Source: Thermoplasmatales archaeon ex4484_6 | GTDB taxonomy: Archaea > Thermoplasmatota > Penumbrarchaeia > Penumbrarchaeales > Penumbrarchaeaceae | NCBI GenBank assembly: GCA_002254385.1 | Contig: NJDO01000093.1 | Coordinates: forward strand, 1 to 7,448 | Length of the DNA: 7,448 bases | Direction: 5' to 3' | Part shown: in pieces, positions 7,089 through 7,448 of the stretch | Numbering within the stretch: the stretch's first letter is position 1 | How the letters are laid out: each line of letters opens with the position of its first letter | Program-made: the position numbers and the translations under genes | The notes under the pieces: generated by a model | What the model saw: only the letters and a program-made list of their open reading frames with translations | The model's database searches: none | What the model was told of the DNA's origin: nothing

Positions 7089-7246
7089 CGATATACCGAT
7101 TCCGGATTGGACGAAACCTATTTCCCCTTTTCCTATGCGTATCCGTGGAGAGTGGCTGCCGGAAATGGTATCGGGACCGTCAACACGATCAGCAGGCGGC
7201 TTGCGACACCGTTTCGGAGCAGGAGCTTCCTTTCCACCATTTCATG

Positions 7247-7280
7247 AAAAATCTGACACGAATGATAACACATTCGTGTC
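7247..7280 (-). terminator. 10-bp perfect hairpin followed by T5 on the minus strand
   Basis: GACACGAATG (7255-7264) pairs without mismatch with CATTCGTGTC (7271-7280) around a six-base loop. On the minus strand the stem is followed by AGA and then five T (7251-7247). The form is that of an intrinsic terminator. Archaea rely mainly on T-runs, so it could instead be an operator or an RNA stem. It lies about 165 bp before the glycosyltransferase start. Confidence 0.45.
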
Positions 7281-7310
7281 CGAACTCTTGACACCGCACC
7301 CTGATGTATT

Positions 7311-7414
7311 GTGTGCAGAATGAATTGATGTGTATTTAGGAGATAGACGACTGGATGCTTGGTTTGAAAGAGATATTCGGTCAGATACTATTAATCTTTC
7401 AAACCTCTGCACAC
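7311..7414. repeat. Nested inverted repeats: 9-bp outer and 11-bp inner arms
   Basis: The outer arms GTGTGCAGA (7311-7319) and TCTGCACAC (7406-7414) are exact complements. The inner arms GGTTTGAAAGA (7361-7371) and TCTTTCAAACC (7395-7405) are also exact, with a 23-base loop. On one side the inner and outer arms directly abut (7405/7406). On the other a 41-base segment separates them. As minus-strand RNA this would fold as two stacked helices with one side bulge. No target-site duplication is seen around it, so a mobile-element origin is not supported. Confidence 0.6.
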
Positions 7415-7448
7415 CGGTATCCTCCAATCGACGATCCGGTGCTGATAG

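Larger units (their letters stand above)
7089..7448. other. Non-coding block rich in inverted repeats, upstream of the glycosyltransferase
   Basis: No supported gene in 360 bp. The part from 7245 to about 7410 is visibly AT-richer than the genes and holds three perfect inverted repeats, listed separately. The part nearest the glycosyltransferase (7089-7244) is GC-richer and open in more than one minus-strand frame. One is a 35-codon frame from ATG 7240 to a TAG at 7133-7135, whose product would be basic then hydrophobic, but I do not regard it as proven. The block could hold a small RNA, a structured leader, or the tail of something beyond the window edge. Confidence 0.55.

Noticed and set aside
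5841..7247. A 468-codon plus-strand open frame.
   Set aside because: It lies antisense to the glycosyltransferase, which has clear family motifs. Its product is rich in His, Pro and Gly without any recognisable domain, as expected of a shadow frame in GC-rich coding sequence.
7361..7414. CTTTCAAACC and GTTTGAAAG resemble the ends of some archaeal CRISPR repeats.
   Set aside because: Only one copy of each orientation occurs, with no regular spacing and no cas gene. The match is explained by the inverted repeat itself.
7311..7414. Terminal inverted repeats of a miniature mobile element.
   Set aside because: The 9-bp ends are short, and no target-site duplication is visible (left flank CTGATGTATT, right flank CGGTATCCTC).
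7242..7427. A 61-codon minus-strand frame within the repeat block.
   Set aside because: The product is Ser-rich without domain features, and the frame is spanned by the inverted repeats. Codon use is unlike the genes.
7412..7441. A 6-bp inverted repeat CACCGG/CCGGTG at the window edge.
   Set aside because: Arms this short are expected by chance, and the left arm overlaps the better 9-bp pairing.

Overview
The window looks archaeal. This is an inference from several signs. AT-rich TATA-like boxes sit about 25 bp before start codons, and several starts lack a clear Shine-Dalgarno sequence. The sequence uses AGG/AGA and ATA codons often, and the proteins have archaeal character (a GT4 glycosyltransferase, a compact archaeal-type UDP-sugar epimerase, a COG2426-type membrane protein and a secreted C25-like peptidase). 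A Thermoplasmatota-like euryarchaeon would fit, but there is no rRNA, tRNA or ribosomal gene to settle it.

All six supported genes lie on the minus strand, so they are transcribed from right to left. From the right edge: a 360-bp non-coding block rich in inverted repeats (7089-7448); a GT4 glycosyltransferase (5847-7088); a polytopic membrane protein with a long helical tail (4535-5791); an NAD-dependent sugar epimerase (3526-4497, possibly from 4512); a small basic protein of unknown function (3146-3475); a two-helix membrane protein with a lysine-rich tail (2688-3044); a 240-bp intergenic stretch; a large exported C25-like cysteine peptidase (84-2447); and an AT-rich left edge.

The first three genes are close together (55-bp and 37-bp gaps). 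They could serve cell-surface glycan synthesis: the epimerase would supply an activated sugar, the GT4 enzyme would transfer it, and the membrane protein has an unknown, possibly transport-related role. TATA-like boxes in each short gap suggest the genes may also be transcribed separately. The exported peptidase would act outside the cell on surface or secreted proteins. Its link to the sugar genes is only by position.

The least ordinary parts are two. One is the non-coding block at the right edge, with a nested 9-bp plus 11-bp perfect inverted repeat and a separate 10-bp perfect hairpin followed by a T-run on the minus strand. The other is the exported peptidase, which joins a CWB2-like N-terminal part to a C25 domain with a visible His/Cys pair. 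I do not see a CRISPR array, transposase, toxin-antitoxin pair or recognised defence system.
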